A stretch of 37,215 nt of DNA from Candidatus Nanopelagicales bacterium (GTDB lineage: Bacteria > Actinomycetota > Actinomycetes > S36-B12), in NCBI GenBank assembly GCA_012103605.1, contig WLWL01000001.1, positions 1-37,215 on the forward strand, written 5' to 3'. This document shows, in pieces, positions 28,496-37,215 of this stretch. The notes beneath the pieces were generated by a model, which saw only the letters and a list, made by a program, of their open reading frames with translations, had not been told where the DNA came from and ran no database searches. The position numbers were made by a program, and so were the translations under genes. How positions within the stretch are numbered: position 1 is the stretch's first letter; the number at the start of each line of letters is the position of its first letter.

Positions 28496-30570
28496 GAGCT
28501 GTGCGCAGCCACGACGCGTCGAGTCGCGTCGGCAACGGCGTCCGCGGTCACACCGAATTCGGAGAACAATCGAGATGCGTCACCACTGGCACCGAAATGA
28601 TCCAAGCCGACGATGGCGCCGTTGTCTCCGACATATCGATGCCAGCCGATGGTCGATCCCGCCTCGACGGCGACTCGGGCATGAACATCGGGGCGAATGA
28701 CCTGGTCCCGGTAGGACTGGTCTTGCGCGTCGAACCACTCCAGGCACGGCAAGCTCGCCACGTTCACCTCGATGCCCTCACCGGCGAGTATCTCGGCCGC
28801 CTGAAGGGCAAGGTGCACCTCGGATCCGGTCGCCATGATCGTGGCGCGGGCTTCGGGGGCCTGTCGAACGAGGTATCCACCGGCGTGCACGCCATCAAGG
28901 ACCGATGTTGGATCGAGGTCGAGTACAGGTAGGCCCTGCCTGCTCAGGACGATTCCGATCGGTTCCCGGCGGCGGAGGATGGCGAGCCAGGCGGCGGACG
29001 TCTCCCGTGCGTCCGCAGGACGACACACGGCAAACCCGGGGATGGCGCGAAGGGCCCACAGGTGCTCGATCGGTTGGTGCGTCGGCCCATCCTCACCCAG
29101 ACCGATGGAATCGTGCGTCCATACGAAGGTGCTCGGTGTCTGCATCAACGCGGCAAGTCGCACAGCGCCACGCATGTAGTCGCTGAATACCAGGAACGTC
29201 CCGCAGAAGGGCCGCGTGAGGCCATCCAACGCTATTCCGTTGACGATGGCTCCCATGGCGTGCTCGCGAATACCGAAGTGGATAACCCGACCGAACGGTG
29301 ACGATGTTGCAGTTTCCTCCGGCAGAAAACTCTTGGCGCCCGCAATGGATGTGTTGTTCGACTCGGCCAGATCCGCCGAGCCTCCCCACAGTTCGGGGAG
29401 AACGGCCGCCAGCGCACTGATGGTGTCTCCAGATGCCTTTCTGGTGGCGATAGCAGCGCCGGACTGGAAGGAGGGCAGGGCGGCTTCCACGCCGTCGGGC
29501 AAGCCGTGGGCAGTGAGGCGGTCGAGCAGTGTGGCTTCTTTGGGGTGCGAGGCTCGCCACGCATCAATGGCCATCGCCCATGTTGCTCGATGCGCGGCCC
29601 CGCGCGTTGCTCGATCGGAACGAATTCGCTCGAGGAGAGACTCCTCGAACGCGAAATCCTGACCGGGGTCCAGACCCAGTTCGCTCTTCGTCGCGGCCAC
29701 TTCATCGTCGCCGAGGGCGGACCCGTGCGACTTAGACGTGCCTCGAGCGTGCGGAGCAGGCCACGCGATGGTGGTGCGCACGCGAACAAAACTCGGAGCG
29801 GTGGTGCAGGTTGCCGATGCTCGAAGCGCAGCATCGACGGCAGCGATGTCCACGTCACCACTGTCCAGCATGTCGACTTCGTGAACATCCCAGCCGAAGG
29901 ACCGGTACCGGGCGACAACGTCCTCGTCGAACGCGAGAGCCGTGTCGCCCTCGATGGAGATTCGGTTGTCGTCCCACAGGACGCAGAGGTTTGCTAACTG
30001 CTGCCGCCCGGCTAACGAACTCGCTTCCGCGGAGATGCCTTCTTCCAGGTCGCCATCGGAGGCAATCACCCAGACCCGGTAGTCGAAGGGACTGTCGGGG
30101 GAGTCCGGGTCGAAAAGACCCCGCTCGAAGCGGGCGGCCATGGCCATTCCGACGGCAGTAGCAACACCCTGGCCCAGCGGCCCGGTCGTTGTTTCGACGC
30201 CGGGGGTGTGTCCGAACTCCGGGTGCCCGGGGGTCAGCGATCCAAAGCGCCGGAAAGAGCGCAGATCGTCCATGTCCACGCCGATCCCTGAGAGGAAGAG
30301 TTGGCTGTAAAGCGTCAAACTCGAGTGCCCGGCGCTCAGGACGAATCGATCGCGCGCCGGCCAGGAGGGATCGGATGGGTCATGTCGGACGTAGTCTCGG
30401 TACAGCAGATAGGCGATCGGCGCCAGCGACATCGCTGTTCCGGGGTGGCCGTTGCCGACAGACTGCACGGCGTCCATCGCCAGGGCGCGCAGGTAGGTAA
30501 CGGCTTGGCGGTCGTCGGAATCCCAGGCCAGCGGGGTCGATTGTTCGGAGGACAGCGCGCTCGAGGTCAT
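28492..30570 (-). CDS. tkt: Transketolase
   Basis: This thiamine-diphosphate enzyme transfers two-carbon units between sugar phosphates. The 692-residue protein has the N-terminal GHPGTAMSLAPIAYLLY, the cofactor motif from SDGDLEEGISAEASSLAG to DDNRIS, and the C-terminal block HFGIREHAMGAI. It is first in the tkt-tal operon and divergent from ctaB. ATG 30570 has TAGGGT six bases upstream and may be read from a leaderless message. AGGG in that element could also act as a ribosome-binding site. Confidence 0.96.
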   Translation of the reverse strand: MTSSALSSEQSTPLAWDSDDRQAVTYLRALAMDAVQSVGNGHPGTAMSLAPIAYLLYRDYVRHDPSDPSWPARDRFVLSAGHSSLTLYSQLFLSGIGVDMDDLRSFRRFGSLTPGHPEFGHTPGVETTTGPLGQGVATAVGMAMAARFERGLFDPDSPDSPFDYRVWVIASDGDLEEGISAEASSLAGRQQLANLCVLWDDNRISIEGDTALAFDEDVVARYRSFGWDVHEVDMLDSGDVDIAAVDAALRASATCTTAPSFVRVRTTIAWPAPHARGTSKSHGSALGDDEVAATKSELGLDPGQDFAFEESLLERIRSDRATRGAAHRATWAMAIDAWRASHPKEATLLDRLTAHGLPDGVEAALPSFQSGAAIATRKASGDTISALAAVLPELWGGSADLAESNNTSIAGAKSFLPEETATSSPFGRVIHFGIREHAMGAIVNGIALDGLTRPFCGTFLVFSDYMRGAVRLAALMQTPSTFVWTHDSIGLGEDGPTHQPIEHLWALRAIPGFAVCRPADARETSAAWLAILRRREPIGIVLSRQGLPVLDLDPTSVLDGVHAGGYLVRQAPEARATIMATGSEVHLALQAAEILAGEGIEVNVASLPCLEWFDAQDQSYRDQVIRPDVHARVAVEAGSTIGWHRYVGDNGAIVGLDHFGASGDASRLFSEFGVTADAVADATRRVVAAHSS

Positions 30571-30576
30571 GACATA

Positions 30577-30582
30577 ACCCTA
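30577..30582 (-). promoter_or_regulatory. Candidate -10 box of tkt (leaderless)
   Basis: TAGGGT on the minus strand ends six bases before ATG 30570. TCGACT, 15 bases further upstream, is a weak -35 candidate. The box lies within a CCCTAG-N7-CTAGGG inverted repeat (30578-30596), so a regulator could cover it. Confidence 0.4.
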
Positions 30583-30596
30583 GGGGAGGGCTAGGG
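30578..30596. repeat. Inverted repeat overlapping the tkt promoter
   Basis: CCCTAG (30578-30583) and CTAGGG (30591-30596) form a perfect 6-base dyad with a 7-base centre, over the proposed tkt -10 box. It could be an operator or chance in GC-rich DNA. No regulator can be named. Confidence 0.3.
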
Positions 30597-30734
30597 CAGT
30601 CGATGGCTTGTACGCTGTCACTACTCGGGAGTAAGACGGTGATCAAATAGCGCGCGACGCGGTCGAGGCGCATAAAGTCACGAGCAACAAGAGCAGCATT
30701 CACTGGAGCACGACACTTCAGACGGGAGCCGTGC

Positions 30735-31679
30735 ATGGCCACCACGATCGCCGGTCGCCGCGGCATCGGTGAGACAGTGCGTGCGCACGTTGCTCTCACG
30801 AAACCCCGCATCATCGAACTTCTCCTCGTCACGGCCGTCCCAACAATGTTTCTTGCCGCTGAGGGCCTTCCCACCGTCCAGGCAACCATCGCGGTATTGG
30901 TCGGCGGGGCTCTGGCCGCCGGCGCCGCGAATACCTTCAACAGCGTCTACGACCGAGACATCGACGCAGTCATGCACCGCACCACCAGCCGTCCGGCAGC
31001 CACGGGCCAAGTCTCTGTCCGAGCGGGCTTCATACAGGGATTGATTCTGTCGGCGCTGAGCGTCACAGTGCTGACGGTCTTGGCCAATGCTTTGTCCGGA
31101 CTCCTCGCGCTGTTGGCGATCGTCGGCTATGCCGTCGGCTACACCATGATCCTGAAGCGTCGAACGGACCAGAACATCGTGTGGGGTGGCGCCGCTGGCT
31201 GCATGCCGGTGTTGATCGCTTGGAGTGCGATTACCGGATCCCTCACGTGGACTCCGGTCGTGCTGTTCGCGGTGATCTTCTTCTGGACCCCACCGCACTA
31301 CTGGCCGTTGGCGATCAAGTATCGGCAGGACTACCAAGCGGCCGGTATCCCCATGCTGCCCGCCGTGCGCGGGCCGCTCAGTGTCGCCCGACATATCGTC
31401 GCCTACACCTGGCTCATGGTCGTGGCGACGTTGGCCTTGATCGTTGTCGCACCGATGGGGTGGATCTACTCGATCGGCGCTGTTGTGCTCGGGGTGGCGT
31501 TTGCCGTCCAGGCGTACCGGCTGTGGGCGGGCATTCGATCCGATCGCCGGGATCCGAACCTGGCCGACGACGATTACTCACAGGCGAGCCTGAAGCGCGC
31601 CATGCAGTTGTTCCACGGTTCGATTTCCTATCTGGCCGTGATCTTCTTGCTGGTTGGGCTGGACCCCTTCGTCGTGTAG
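30735..31679 (+). CDS. ctaB: Protoheme IX farnesyltransferase (heme O synthase)
   Basis: This membrane prenyltransferase attaches farnesyl to protoheme, giving heme O, the precursor of heme A for cytochrome c oxidase. The 314 residues include about nine membrane helices and the Asp-rich active-site segment NTFNSVYDRDIDAVMHRT (66-83), followed by TSRP. A second polar loop contains YRQDYQAAGIPMLP. ATG 30735 has GGGAG six bases upstream. The gene diverges from tkt across 164 bases and converges on ctaA, whose product acts next in the pathway. Confidence 0.96.
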   Translation: MATTIAGRRGIGETVRAHVALTKPRIIELLLVTAVPTMFLAAEGLPTVQATIAVLVGGALAAGAANTFNSVYDRDIDAVMHRTTSRPAATGQVSVRAGFIQGLILSALSVTVLTVLANALSGLLALLAIVGYAVGYTMILKRRTDQNIVWGGAAGCMPVLIAWSAITGSLTWTPVVLFAVIFFWTPPHYWPLAIKYRQDYQAAGIPMLPAVRGPLSVARHIVAYTWLMVVATLALIVVAPMGWIYSIGAVVLGVAFAVQAYRLWAGIRSDRRDPNLADDDYSQASLKRAMQLFHGSISYLAVIFLLVGLDPFVV

Positions 31680-31702
31680 GTAAGGCTTCTTAGCGAGTTC
31701 GC

Positions 31703-32740
31703 CTAATCAGATGGTCGATGGTCACGGCTGACGAGAACATCGTCTGGGGCATCGGTACTACCGCGAGTCCGCAGCGTTGGCGGAAGAAACCAGACCGCCA
31801 TCCACACGGCAATGGCGCCGAGAACATGAATAGTGACCAGTAGTTCGGGAAGACCCGTGAAGTACTGCGTGTACCCGATGACGCCCTGGACCAGGGCAAT
31901 ACCGAGAACAAGCCAGGTGCGCCGGATGAGTGCGGACGACGCACGGCTGACCGAAGCGGCCACGAGAAGGCCGACGGCCAGACCTAGGAAGAGAAAGACG
32001 CTGTCGGCGTGCAGCCAGGCGACGGTGCGTGGATCGAAGAAGAACCGCGCCTCGACGTCCGCGTCACCGGAATGGGGTCCACTGCCCGTGGTGACGACCC
32101 CGAGAAAAACAACAACGGCGGTCGCCGCCACCAAGCCCCAGGTGAGCAGTCGGACGGCCGAATGGACGGTGCGCACCACGGGTGTGTCGCCATTCTCGCC
32201 CGACCGCACCACGAGCAGGACGCATAGTGCAACGAGAGCCATCGAGACCAGGAAGTGCGCGGCGACCGTTGCGGGGTTCAAACCCGTAAGAACGGTGATT
32301 CCCCCGAGTACCGCCTGCACGACGGTGCCGGCGAGGGGAACGCAAGCCAAGACGGTGAGAGTGGTGCGTTGTTCCAGACCGTTGGTGCGCCGGCGATGTC
32401 GGTCGACCAGCGCCGCGACGATCGCCGCTATGGCGGCTGCCGCCAGGACGAAGGTCAAGAGACGGTTGCCGAACTCCACGTACTTGTGCCAGGACTCGGC
32501 CTGTCGATTTGTGGGGACGTAGGAACCGTCGACGCACTCGGGCCACGTTGGGCATCCCAGGCCACTACCGGTGATGCGGACGATGGCACCGGTGAGGATG
32601 ATGCCGGATTGCGCCACGAGGTTGGCGATGTAAATCCCTCGGACCCAGCGCGGCGACTTACCCGCGTGACGAGGGCGCCCCCCATCGGCCGGCCCCGGCT
32701 CCTGAGCCGGGTTGGGCGAGGGGTCCAACGTGGTGGTCAC
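31703..32740 (-). CDS. ctaA: Heme A synthase, CtaA/COX15 family
   Basis: This membrane enzyme oxidises the C8 methyl of heme O to make heme A. The 345-residue protein has about eight helices in two similar halves. It shows TGAIVRITGSGLGCPTWPEC (about 50-69) with a Cys pair (C63, C69) typical of the Gram-positive type, and later AVLGGITVLTGLNP. The frame is open to GTG 32773, but GTG 32740 is preferred: TACGCT lies six bases upstream, and neither start has a Shine-Dalgarno sequence. The N-terminal 30 residues are Pro-rich and cytoplasmic. It is convergent with ctaB and divergent from sufR. Confidence 0.92.
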   Translation of the reverse strand: MTTTLDPSPNPAQEPGPADGGRPRHAGKSPRWVRGIYIANLVAQSGIILTGAIVRITGSGLGCPTWPECVDGSYVPTNRQAESWHKYVEFGNRLLTFVLAAAAIAAIVAALVDRHRRRTNGLEQRTTLTVLACVPLAGTVVQAVLGGITVLTGLNPATVAAHFLVSMALVALCVLLVVRSGENGDTPVVRTVHSAVRLLTWGLVAATAVVVFLGVVTTGSGPHSGDADVEARFFFDPRTVAWLHADSVFLFLGLAVGLLVAASVSRASSALIRRTWLVLGIALVQGVIGYTQYFTGLPELLVTIHVLGAIAVWMAVWFLPPTLRTRGSTDAPDDVLVSRDHRPSD

Positions 32741-32746
32741 CCTGGG

Positions 32747-32752
32747 AGCGTA
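32747..32752 (-). promoter_or_regulatory. Candidate -10 box of ctaA (leaderless)
   Basis: TACGCT on the minus strand lies six bases before GTG 32740. This geometry is shared with several other genes in the window and is the main reason for choosing that start over GTG 32773. Confidence 0.4.
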
Positions 32753-32805
32753 ATCAGGACTGGGGAGGGGCACGACTCGGCGGATCGCTGGACACGACCC
32801 CGATG

Positions 32806-32842
32806 TTGCGGTCCGAGGGAATTACGACACAATACTGTTGTG
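32806..32842 (+). promoter_or_regulatory. Candidate sufR-suf promoter with overlapping dyad operator
   Basis: TTGCGG (32806-32811) and CACAAT (32828-32833) are separated by 16 bases, and CACAAT lies six bases before the GTG of sufR, so the message may be leaderless. CACAATACTGTTGTG (32828-32842) is a dyad with perfect 5-base arms CACAA/TTGTG and covers both the -10 and the start codon. A SufR dimer bound here would block transcription. The identity of the bound protein is inferred from position and from the self-repression known for SufR. Confidence 0.5.
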
Positions 32843-33589
32843 AAATTCCCGACCGAGGCCGCGGAGCGTGTCGCTCGAATCCTGGCCGAGAACGGCCCGA
32901 GCACAGCCTCGGCTCTCGCCGATGAGTTGGGAACGTCGACAACAGCGGTCCGTCGACCCTTGGCGGCTCTCCACGAGGCGGGCCTGGTCGAGGCATCGGA
33001 AAGAGCCCCGTACGGCCCCGGTCCGGGACCGCGACGGGGACGCCCAAGTCGGGTCTTCTCCCTCTCGGGTGCCGGTCGGGCTGCCTGCGAACAAGCGTAC
33101 GACGCCCTGGCATTGGAGGCGCTGCGGTTTCTGGCTGAGCGGGACGGCCGAGCCGCGGTAGCGGAGTTCGCGGCGGATCGTGCGGACCGCCTCTTCGCCG
33201 GAGTGGGATCGTCCACGACAGCCGTCGCCACGGTTCACGAGGTCGCCGAACGGCTGACCGAGCAGGGCTTCGCGGCGTCCGTCGAACCGCTGGCTCGAGA
33301 CGGAGCGCAGTTATGCCAGCACCATTGTCCCGTGGTGGATGCGGCGGGAGAGTTCTCTGAGCTCTGCGATGCCGAGACACACGCTCTTGGGCTCCTGCTA
33401 GGTCGTCACGTCACGCGTTTGGCAACCCTCGCGCAAGGGGACGGGGTCTGTACGACCCTTATCCCGGCACAGACCACGGAATCGCAGCACGCGACCTCAC
33501 ACGGCGACGACGAGACCCGAAGTTCGCACATCGACACACCAACAGTTACACCAGCCGAGCACCATTACAGGGAAAGGGTGGCGCCATGA
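32840..33589 (+). CDS. sufR: SufR-type Fe-S-sensing transcriptional repressor
   Basis: A 249-residue winged-helix regulator heading the suf operon. Residues about 5-55 form the helix-turn-helix ([20 protein letters not shown], then [18 protein letters not shown]), followed by a wing rich in Gly, Pro and Arg. A Cys cluster, C159, C163 and C176 (LCQHHC ... ELC), could bind an Fe-S cluster and report on cluster supply. The C-terminal 45 residues are polar and poorly ordered. The frame is open far upstream inside ctaA, but GTG 32840 is the only start that matches the family N-terminus. The stop overlaps sufB by 4 bases. Confidence 0.92.
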   Translation: MKFPTEAAERVARILAENGPSTASALADELGTSTTAVRRPLAALHEAGLVEASERAPYGPGPGPRRGRPSRVFSLSGAGRAACEQAYDALALEALRFLAERDGRAAVAEFAADRADRLFAGVGSSTTAVATVHEVAERLTEQGFAASVEPLARDGAQLCQHHCPVVDAAGEFSELCDAETHALGLLLGRHVTRLATLAQGDGVCTTLIPAQTTESQHATSHGDDETRSSHIDTPTVTPAEHHYRERVAP

Positions 33590-35007
33590 GCACCACGGCC
33601 GACGAGCAAGCGGCAACGATCGCCGAACTCAGCACTTACGAGTACGGCTGGAGGGACACCGATTCCGCCGGCCAGAGCGCGCGACGCGGCCTTAATGAGG
33701 ACGTGGTGCGAGACATATCGGCGAAGAAGGGCGAGCCGGAATGGATGTTGGACCTGCGCTTGAAGGGGCTGCGTCTATTCGACAAGAAGCCGATGCCGGC
33801 GTGGGGATCCGATCTCACGGGGATCGACTTCGACAACATCAAGTACTTCGTCCGCTCGACAGAGAAGCAAGCCACCAGCTGGGAAGAGCTTCCCGAGGAC
33901 ATCAAGAACACCTATGACAAGCTCGGCATTCCCGAAGCTGAAAAGCAGCGGCTGGTCGCCGGTGTCGCCGCGCAGTACGAGTCGGAGGTCGTCTATCACA
34001 AGATTCGCGAAGATCTCGAGGAGCAGGGAGTTGTCTTCCTGGACACCGATACCGGTCTGCGCGAATACGAGGATGTGTACCGCGAGTACTTCGGGTCGGT
34101 CATTCCGGTGGGTGACAACAAGTTCGCGGCTCTCAATACGGCCGTCTGGTCAGGCGGGTCGTTCATCTACGTTCCCAAGGGTGTGCACGTGGAAATACCC
34201 TTGCAGGCTTACTTCCGCATCAACACTGAGAATATGGGCCAGTTCGAGCGCACGCTGATCATCGTGGATGAGGACGCCTACGTGCACTATGTCGAAGGGT
34301 GCACCGCCCCCATCTACTCATCCGATTCCTTGCATTCCGCAGTGGTGGAAATCGTTGTGAAGAAGGGTGCGCGCTGCCGCTACACCACCATCCAAAACTG
34401 GTCGACCAACGTGTACAACCTCGTCACGAAGCGCGCGATCGCCCACGAGGGCGCCACCATGGAATGGGTCGACGGCAACCTCGGGTCGAAGGTCACCATG
34501 AAATATCCAGCCGTGTGGATGACGGGTCCGCACGCGAGGGGTGAAACTTTGTCGATCGCTTTCGCGGGGGAGAAGCAGCATCAGGACGCCGGAGCCAAGA
34601 TGGTCCATGCGGCGCCGCACACGTCGTCGTCGATCATCTCGAAGTCGGTGGCACGTGGGGGTGGCCGCACCTCGTACCGCGGCCTGGTCCAGGTGCACGA
34701 AGGCGCACACCACTCCAAGAGCACGGTGAAGTGCGACGCGCTGCTCGTGGACGACATCTCCCGGTCGGACACCTATCCGTACGTCGATGTGCGTGAAGAC
34801 GACGTCGCGATGGGGCACGAAGCCACCGTGTCAAAGGTCAGCGAAGATCAACTCTTTTATCTGATGTCGCGGGGTCTCGACGAGGACGAGGCTATGGCGA
34901 TGATCGTTCGAGGCTTTGTGGAGCCCATTGCCCGTGAGCTGCCCATGGAGTACGCACTCGAGCTGAACCGACTCATCGAATTGCAGATGGAAGGGGCTGT
35001 CGGTTGA
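33586..35007 (+). CDS. sufB: Fe-S cluster assembly protein SufB
   Basis: SufB is the scaffold subunit on which the SufBCD complex builds new Fe-S clusters in the cytoplasm. The 473-residue protein has the family beta-helix core and conserved blocks such as [21 protein letters not shown] and the region around [10 protein letters not shown], where C383 corresponds to the essential SufB cysteine. The end carries [20 protein letters not shown], the part that meets SufC. (These blocks are quoted in short form.) ATG 33586 overlaps the sufR stop, and the stop overlaps the TTG start of sufD, so translation is coupled along the operon. Confidence 0.97.
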   Translation: MSTTADEQAATIAELSTYEYGWRDTDSAGQSARRGLNEDVVRDISAKKGEPEWMLDLRLKGLRLFDKKPMPAWGSDLTGIDFDNIKYFVRSTEKQATSWEELPEDIKNTYDKLGIPEAEKQRLVAGVAAQYESEVVYHKIREDLEEQGVVFLDTDTGLREYEDVYREYFGSVIPVGDNKFAALNTAVWSGGSFIYVPKGVHVEIPLQAYFRINTENMGQFERTLIIVDEDAYVHYVEGCTAPIYSSDSLHSAVVEIVVKKGARCRYTTIQNWSTNVYNLVTKRAIAHEGATMEWVDGNLGSKVTMKYPAVWMTGPHARGETLSIAFAGEKQHQDAGAKMVHAAPHTSSSIISKSVARGGGRTSYRGLVQVHEGAHHSKSTVKCDALLVDDISRSDTYPYVDVREDDVAMGHEATVSKVSEDQLFYLMSRGLDEDEAMAMIVRGFVEPIARELPMEYALELNRLIELQMEGAVG

Positions 35008-36155
35008 GCGCTGTTGAGGCACCCCCGTCAGACCTCGCGCCCCGCGTACTGTCGAACGATCCCGGTGATCACGGGACGCCACACGGGCGCGAGGAGGAGT
35101 GGCGATTCACACCGGTCGCAAAACTCGGTGACTTTTTCGTCGCCGGGCAACGCGGGTCGGTGACGGCCAGCGAATCTGAATTCGTCACGATGACTCCCGC
35201 GGAAACGGAGTCCTCGACGGTCGAGAAGGCGGCCCACTGGGTGGCGTCGGATCTACCGTCGGCGCTCGCGCGCACGAACGCCACCTCGGTCGTGTCGGTG
35301 GCGATTCCCGCGGAGCGGGAACTCGACGACATCGTTGTGGTGGATCTGGCCGGGAGCGAAGGGTTGAACTACGGACGGATCGAAATCTCCGCCGGAGCCT
35401 TCTCCAAAGCCACGGTCGTATTGAGGCTTGACATGACCGCCGACATGAGTGGCATTGTGGTCACCGACGTTGCAGACCAAGCCGATTTGACCGTGCTGGC
35501 CCTCTATGACGGACCTCGGACCAGCCGCCATATGTGGCAATGGGCAACGACGGTAGGGCGGGACGCGTCCTTCCTCGGGCTGGCGATCGCGCTCGGTGGT
35601 GCGATCATCCGACTTCAGCAAAACGTTCGCTACGCCGGCCCCGGTGGCTCAGCAGAACTGCTCGGGGCATTCCTCGCGTCGGATGAGCAATTTCAGGAGT
35701 TTCGTATCTTCGTTGACCATGATCAGCCCCACTGTGTCAGCAACGTCGTCTTCAAGGGCGCGCTGTCGGGCGCGCAGGCCCACACGGTGTGGATCGGCGA
35801 CGTTCTCGTTCGGCGAGAGGCGGTAGGGATTGAGACATACGAACTCAACCGGAATCTTCTTCTCAATGACGGTCCGCGAGCCGACTCGGTGCCGAACCTG
35901 GAGTTGGAAACAGGAGACGTTGTCAGCGCTGGACATGCGAGCGCCACGGGGCGGTTCGATGACGAGCAGTTGTTCTACCTACAGTCGCGGGGCATCACCG
36001 AGGAGTTGGCTCGACAATTGGTGGTCCGGGGCTTCTTCGTAGAAGTTCTCGACAAGGTCACCGATGCCGATCTGCGTCGCGACGTCATCCGGAGAATCGA
36101 AGAGCGCATCGGGATGGATGCGATCGAGCAACAGTTGGCGGAAGTGGACGCATGA
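35004..36155 (+). CDS. sufD: Fe-S cluster assembly protein SufD
   Basis: SufD is the SufB paralogue that completes the SufBC2D complex and is needed for iron entry. The 383-residue protein shows the C-terminal block [18 protein letters not shown], with H311 at the place of the functionally important SufD histidine, then [18 protein letters not shown]. The start is a rare TTG at 35004, overlapping the sufB stop as TTGA, with AAGGGG seven bases upstream. The N-terminal part is variable, as usual for SufD. Its stop overlaps the next gene by 4 bases. Confidence 0.95.
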   Translation: MSAVEAPPSDLAPRVLSNDPGDHGTPHGREEEWRFTPVAKLGDFFVAGQRGSVTASESEFVTMTPAETESSTVEKAAHWVASDLPSALARTNATSVVSVAIPAERELDDIVVVDLAGSEGLNYGRIEISAGAFSKATVVLRLDMTADMSGIVVTDVADQADLTVLALYDGPRTSRHMWQWATTVGRDASFLGLAIALGGAIIRLQQNVRYAGPGGSAELLGAFLASDEQFQEFRIFVDHDQPHCVSNVVFKGALSGAQAHTVWIGDVLVRREAVGIETYELNRNLLLNDGPRADSVPNLELETGDVVSAGHASATGRFDDEQLFYLQSRGITEELARQLVVRGFFVEVLDKVTDADLRRDVIRRIEERIGMDAIEQQLAEVDA

Positions 36156-36505
36156 GTACGAACAACATGGTGGACGTTGCCCGAGCGGGAGACCTCGCCC
36201 CGGACAGCGCGTTGAAGATCGAGCTAGAGGGCCAAGACATCGCCCTGGTCCGGTGTGACGAAGGAGTCTTCGCTATTGGCAATCGCTGCTCGCACGCGGA
36301 TGTCGACCTCTCCGAGGGTGAAGTCGAAGGGTGCGCTCTCGAGTGTTGGTTGCACGGATCGCAATTCGATCTTCGGACCGGTGAGCCACTGTCCTTGCCG
36401 GCCCTGGAACCGGTGCCCACCTACCGCGTGGACATCGTTGGTGACGGCGACGATGCGCGCGTACTGATCGATCCAACCCCCCAACTACCTAGTTCGAGCG
36501 ACTAG
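36152..36505 (+). CDS. Rieske-type ferredoxin of the suf operon
   Basis: A 117-residue cytoplasmic Rieske [2Fe-2S] protein resembling the ferredoxin subunits of ring-hydroxylating dioxygenases. The ligands are visible as C46 and H48 (RCSHADVDL) and C65 and H68 (CWLHGSQFD). Unlike the secreted Rieske protein at 18180, it has no signal peptide and lacks the disulfide cysteines. It is coupled to sufD by an ATGA overlap and precedes sufC by 26 bases. A ferredoxin at this place is common in actinobacterial suf operons, where it may supply electrons for cluster assembly; that role is inferred. Confidence 0.93.
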   Translation: MSTNNMVDVARAGDLAPDSALKIELEGQDIALVRCDEGVFAIGNRCSHADVDLSEGEVEGCALECWLHGSQFDLRTGEPLSLPALEPVPTYRVDIVGDGDDARVLIDPTPQLPSSSD

Positions 36506-36531
36506 CGAGATACGAGACCTAAGGACAAGAC

Positions 36532-37215
36532 ATGAGCACACTTCAGATCACCGACCTGCACGCAAGCGTCGTCACGGATGCGGGAGAGACCCCCATCCTC
36601 AGGGGCGTCGACTTGACCGTGGAGTCCGGTCGCACCCAAGCGGTGATGGGCCCGAACGGTTCGGGAAAGTCGACGCTGGCGTACGTCATCGCCGGACACC
36701 CGAAGTACACCGTGACGCAAGGATCCATCACCCTCGATGGTGAGGATGTTCTGGACATGAGTGTCGACGAGCGGGCGCGTGCCGGTCTGTTTCTAGCCAT
36801 GCAATACCCCGTCGAGGTGCCTGGAGTATCGGTATCCAACTTCCTGCGGACGTCGGCCACGTCCATCCGAGGCGAGGCGCCGAAGCTTCGCACCTGGATT
36901 GGCGAAGTGAAGGAAGCAATGGCTGGCTTGCAGATGGATGGGGCCTTCGCTGAGCGCAACGTCAACGAGGGTTTCTCGGGCGGCGAGAAGAAGCGGCACG
37001 AGATCTTGCAGATGTCGCTACTCAAGCCAAAAATTGCGATCCTTGACGAAACTGACTCCGGCCTCGACGTCGATGCGCTTCGTGTCGTGTCCGAGGGTGT
37101 CAACCGGTTCCAAGAGGACTCTGGCGCGGGTGTTCTGCTGATTACCCACTACACCCGGATTCTTCGTTACATCACCCCCGACGTGGTGAACGTGTTCGCC
37201 GGCGGTCGGATCGTG
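36532..37215 (+). CDS. sufC: Fe-S cluster assembly ATPase SufC (3' end outside the window)
   Basis: SufC is the ABC-type ATPase that drives structural change in the SufBCD scaffold. The visible 228 residues begin MSTLQITDLHASVV after an AAGGA site and run off the right edge. They contain Walker A GPNGSGKST (40-48), the SufC-specific signature FSGGEKKRHE (148-157), Walker B with IAILDETDSGLD (168-179) and the switch histidine in LLITHYTRIL. SufC is usually about 250 residues, so only some 20-30 residues are missing. It is the last visible gene of sufR-sufB-sufD-ferredoxin-sufC; sufS and sufU would be expected next. Confidence 0.96.
   Translation, partial: MSTLQITDLHASVVTDAGETPILRGVDLTVESGRTQAVMGPNGSGKSTLAYVIAGHPKYTVTQGSITLDGEDVLDMSVDERARAGLFLAMQYPVEVPGVSVSNFLRTSATSIRGEAPKLRTWIGEVKEAMAGLQMDGAFAERNVNEGFSGGEKKRHEILQMSLLKPKIAILDETDSGLDVDALRVVSEGVNRFQEDSGAGVLLITHYTRILRYITPDVVNVFAGGRIV

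Larger units (their letters stand above)
30571..30734. other. Divergent tkt-ctaB regulatory spacer
   Basis: This 164-base spacer must hold the promoters of both tkt and ctaB. The tkt side is described by the TAGGGT box. For ctaB the best TANNNT candidates are TACGCT around 30612 and TAAAGT at 30673-30678; neither has a convincing -35, so no call is made. No RNA structure stands out. Confidence 0.35.

Noticed and set aside
32255-32839. Upstream extension of the sufR open frame into ctaA
   Set aside because: The extra residues are antisense to ctaA and show no domain; GTG 32840 gives the normal SufR N-terminus.

Overview
This is a stretch of the core chromosome of a high-GC actinobacterium (class Actinomycetes in the broad sense). 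The evidence is the presence of whiA, rbpA, an actinobacterial uvrA/uvrC/rapZ/yvcK/whiA string, a SufR-led suf operon with a Rieske ferredoxin between sufD and sufC, frequent GTG/TTG starts, and many 4-base stop/start overlaps. From memory, the gene order matches the Streptomyces-type order around polA-rpsA-uvrB-uvrA-uvrC-whiA-gap-tkt-suf, with intervening genes removed. I could not assign a genus. I see no mobile element, CRISPR array, tRNA or rRNA.

Layout. 1-94 is the end of a plus-strand gene, closed by a strong hairpin (113-146). 451-4501 is a minus-strand branched-chain amino acid (Liv/HAAT) ABC transporter operon, livH-livM-livG-livF, whose LivH carries an unusual secreted N-terminal domain. 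A hotdog thioesterase (4619-5044) lies upstream on the same strand and diverges from polA. 5183-13209 is the plus-strand block polA, rpsA, coaE-uvrB, terC. A voltage-gated-type potassium channel gene (minus strand) overlaps the end of terC tail to tail. A small TM2 membrane protein and a minus-strand metallo-beta-lactamase-fold hydrolase precede uvrA. 15308-23493 is uvrA, a Rieske lipoprotein gene, uvrC, rapZ, yvcK and whiA. 23679-27365 is gap-pgk-tpiA-secG-rbpA. tal and tkt (minus strand, transcribed tkt then tal) end against rbpA. tkt diverges from ctaB (heme O synthase), which converges on ctaA (heme A synthase). ctaA diverges from sufR-sufB-sufD-Rieske-sufC, and sufC is cut by the window end.

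Functional themes. Polymerase I and UvrABC serve nucleotide excision repair. Glycolysis (gap, pgk, tpiA) and the non-oxidative pentose phosphate branch (tkt, tal) form a carbon block beside the regulators RapZ, YvcK and WhiA. CtaB and CtaA make heme A for cytochrome oxidase. SufR and SufBDC build Fe-S clusters that could serve the two Rieske proteins, among others.

Most of the window is ordinary housekeeping DNA and I did not find a new multi-gene system. The best leads are: (1) the LivH permease fused to a signal peptide and beta-sandwich-like domain; (2) a recurring TANNNT hexamer placed 6-7 bases before the start codon of several divergent or stand-alone genes, implying leaderless transcripts and fixing their starts; (3) a 15-base dyad over the sufR start that looks like an autoregulatory operator; and (4) the absence of the usual zwf-opcA-pgl genes between tal and rbpA.
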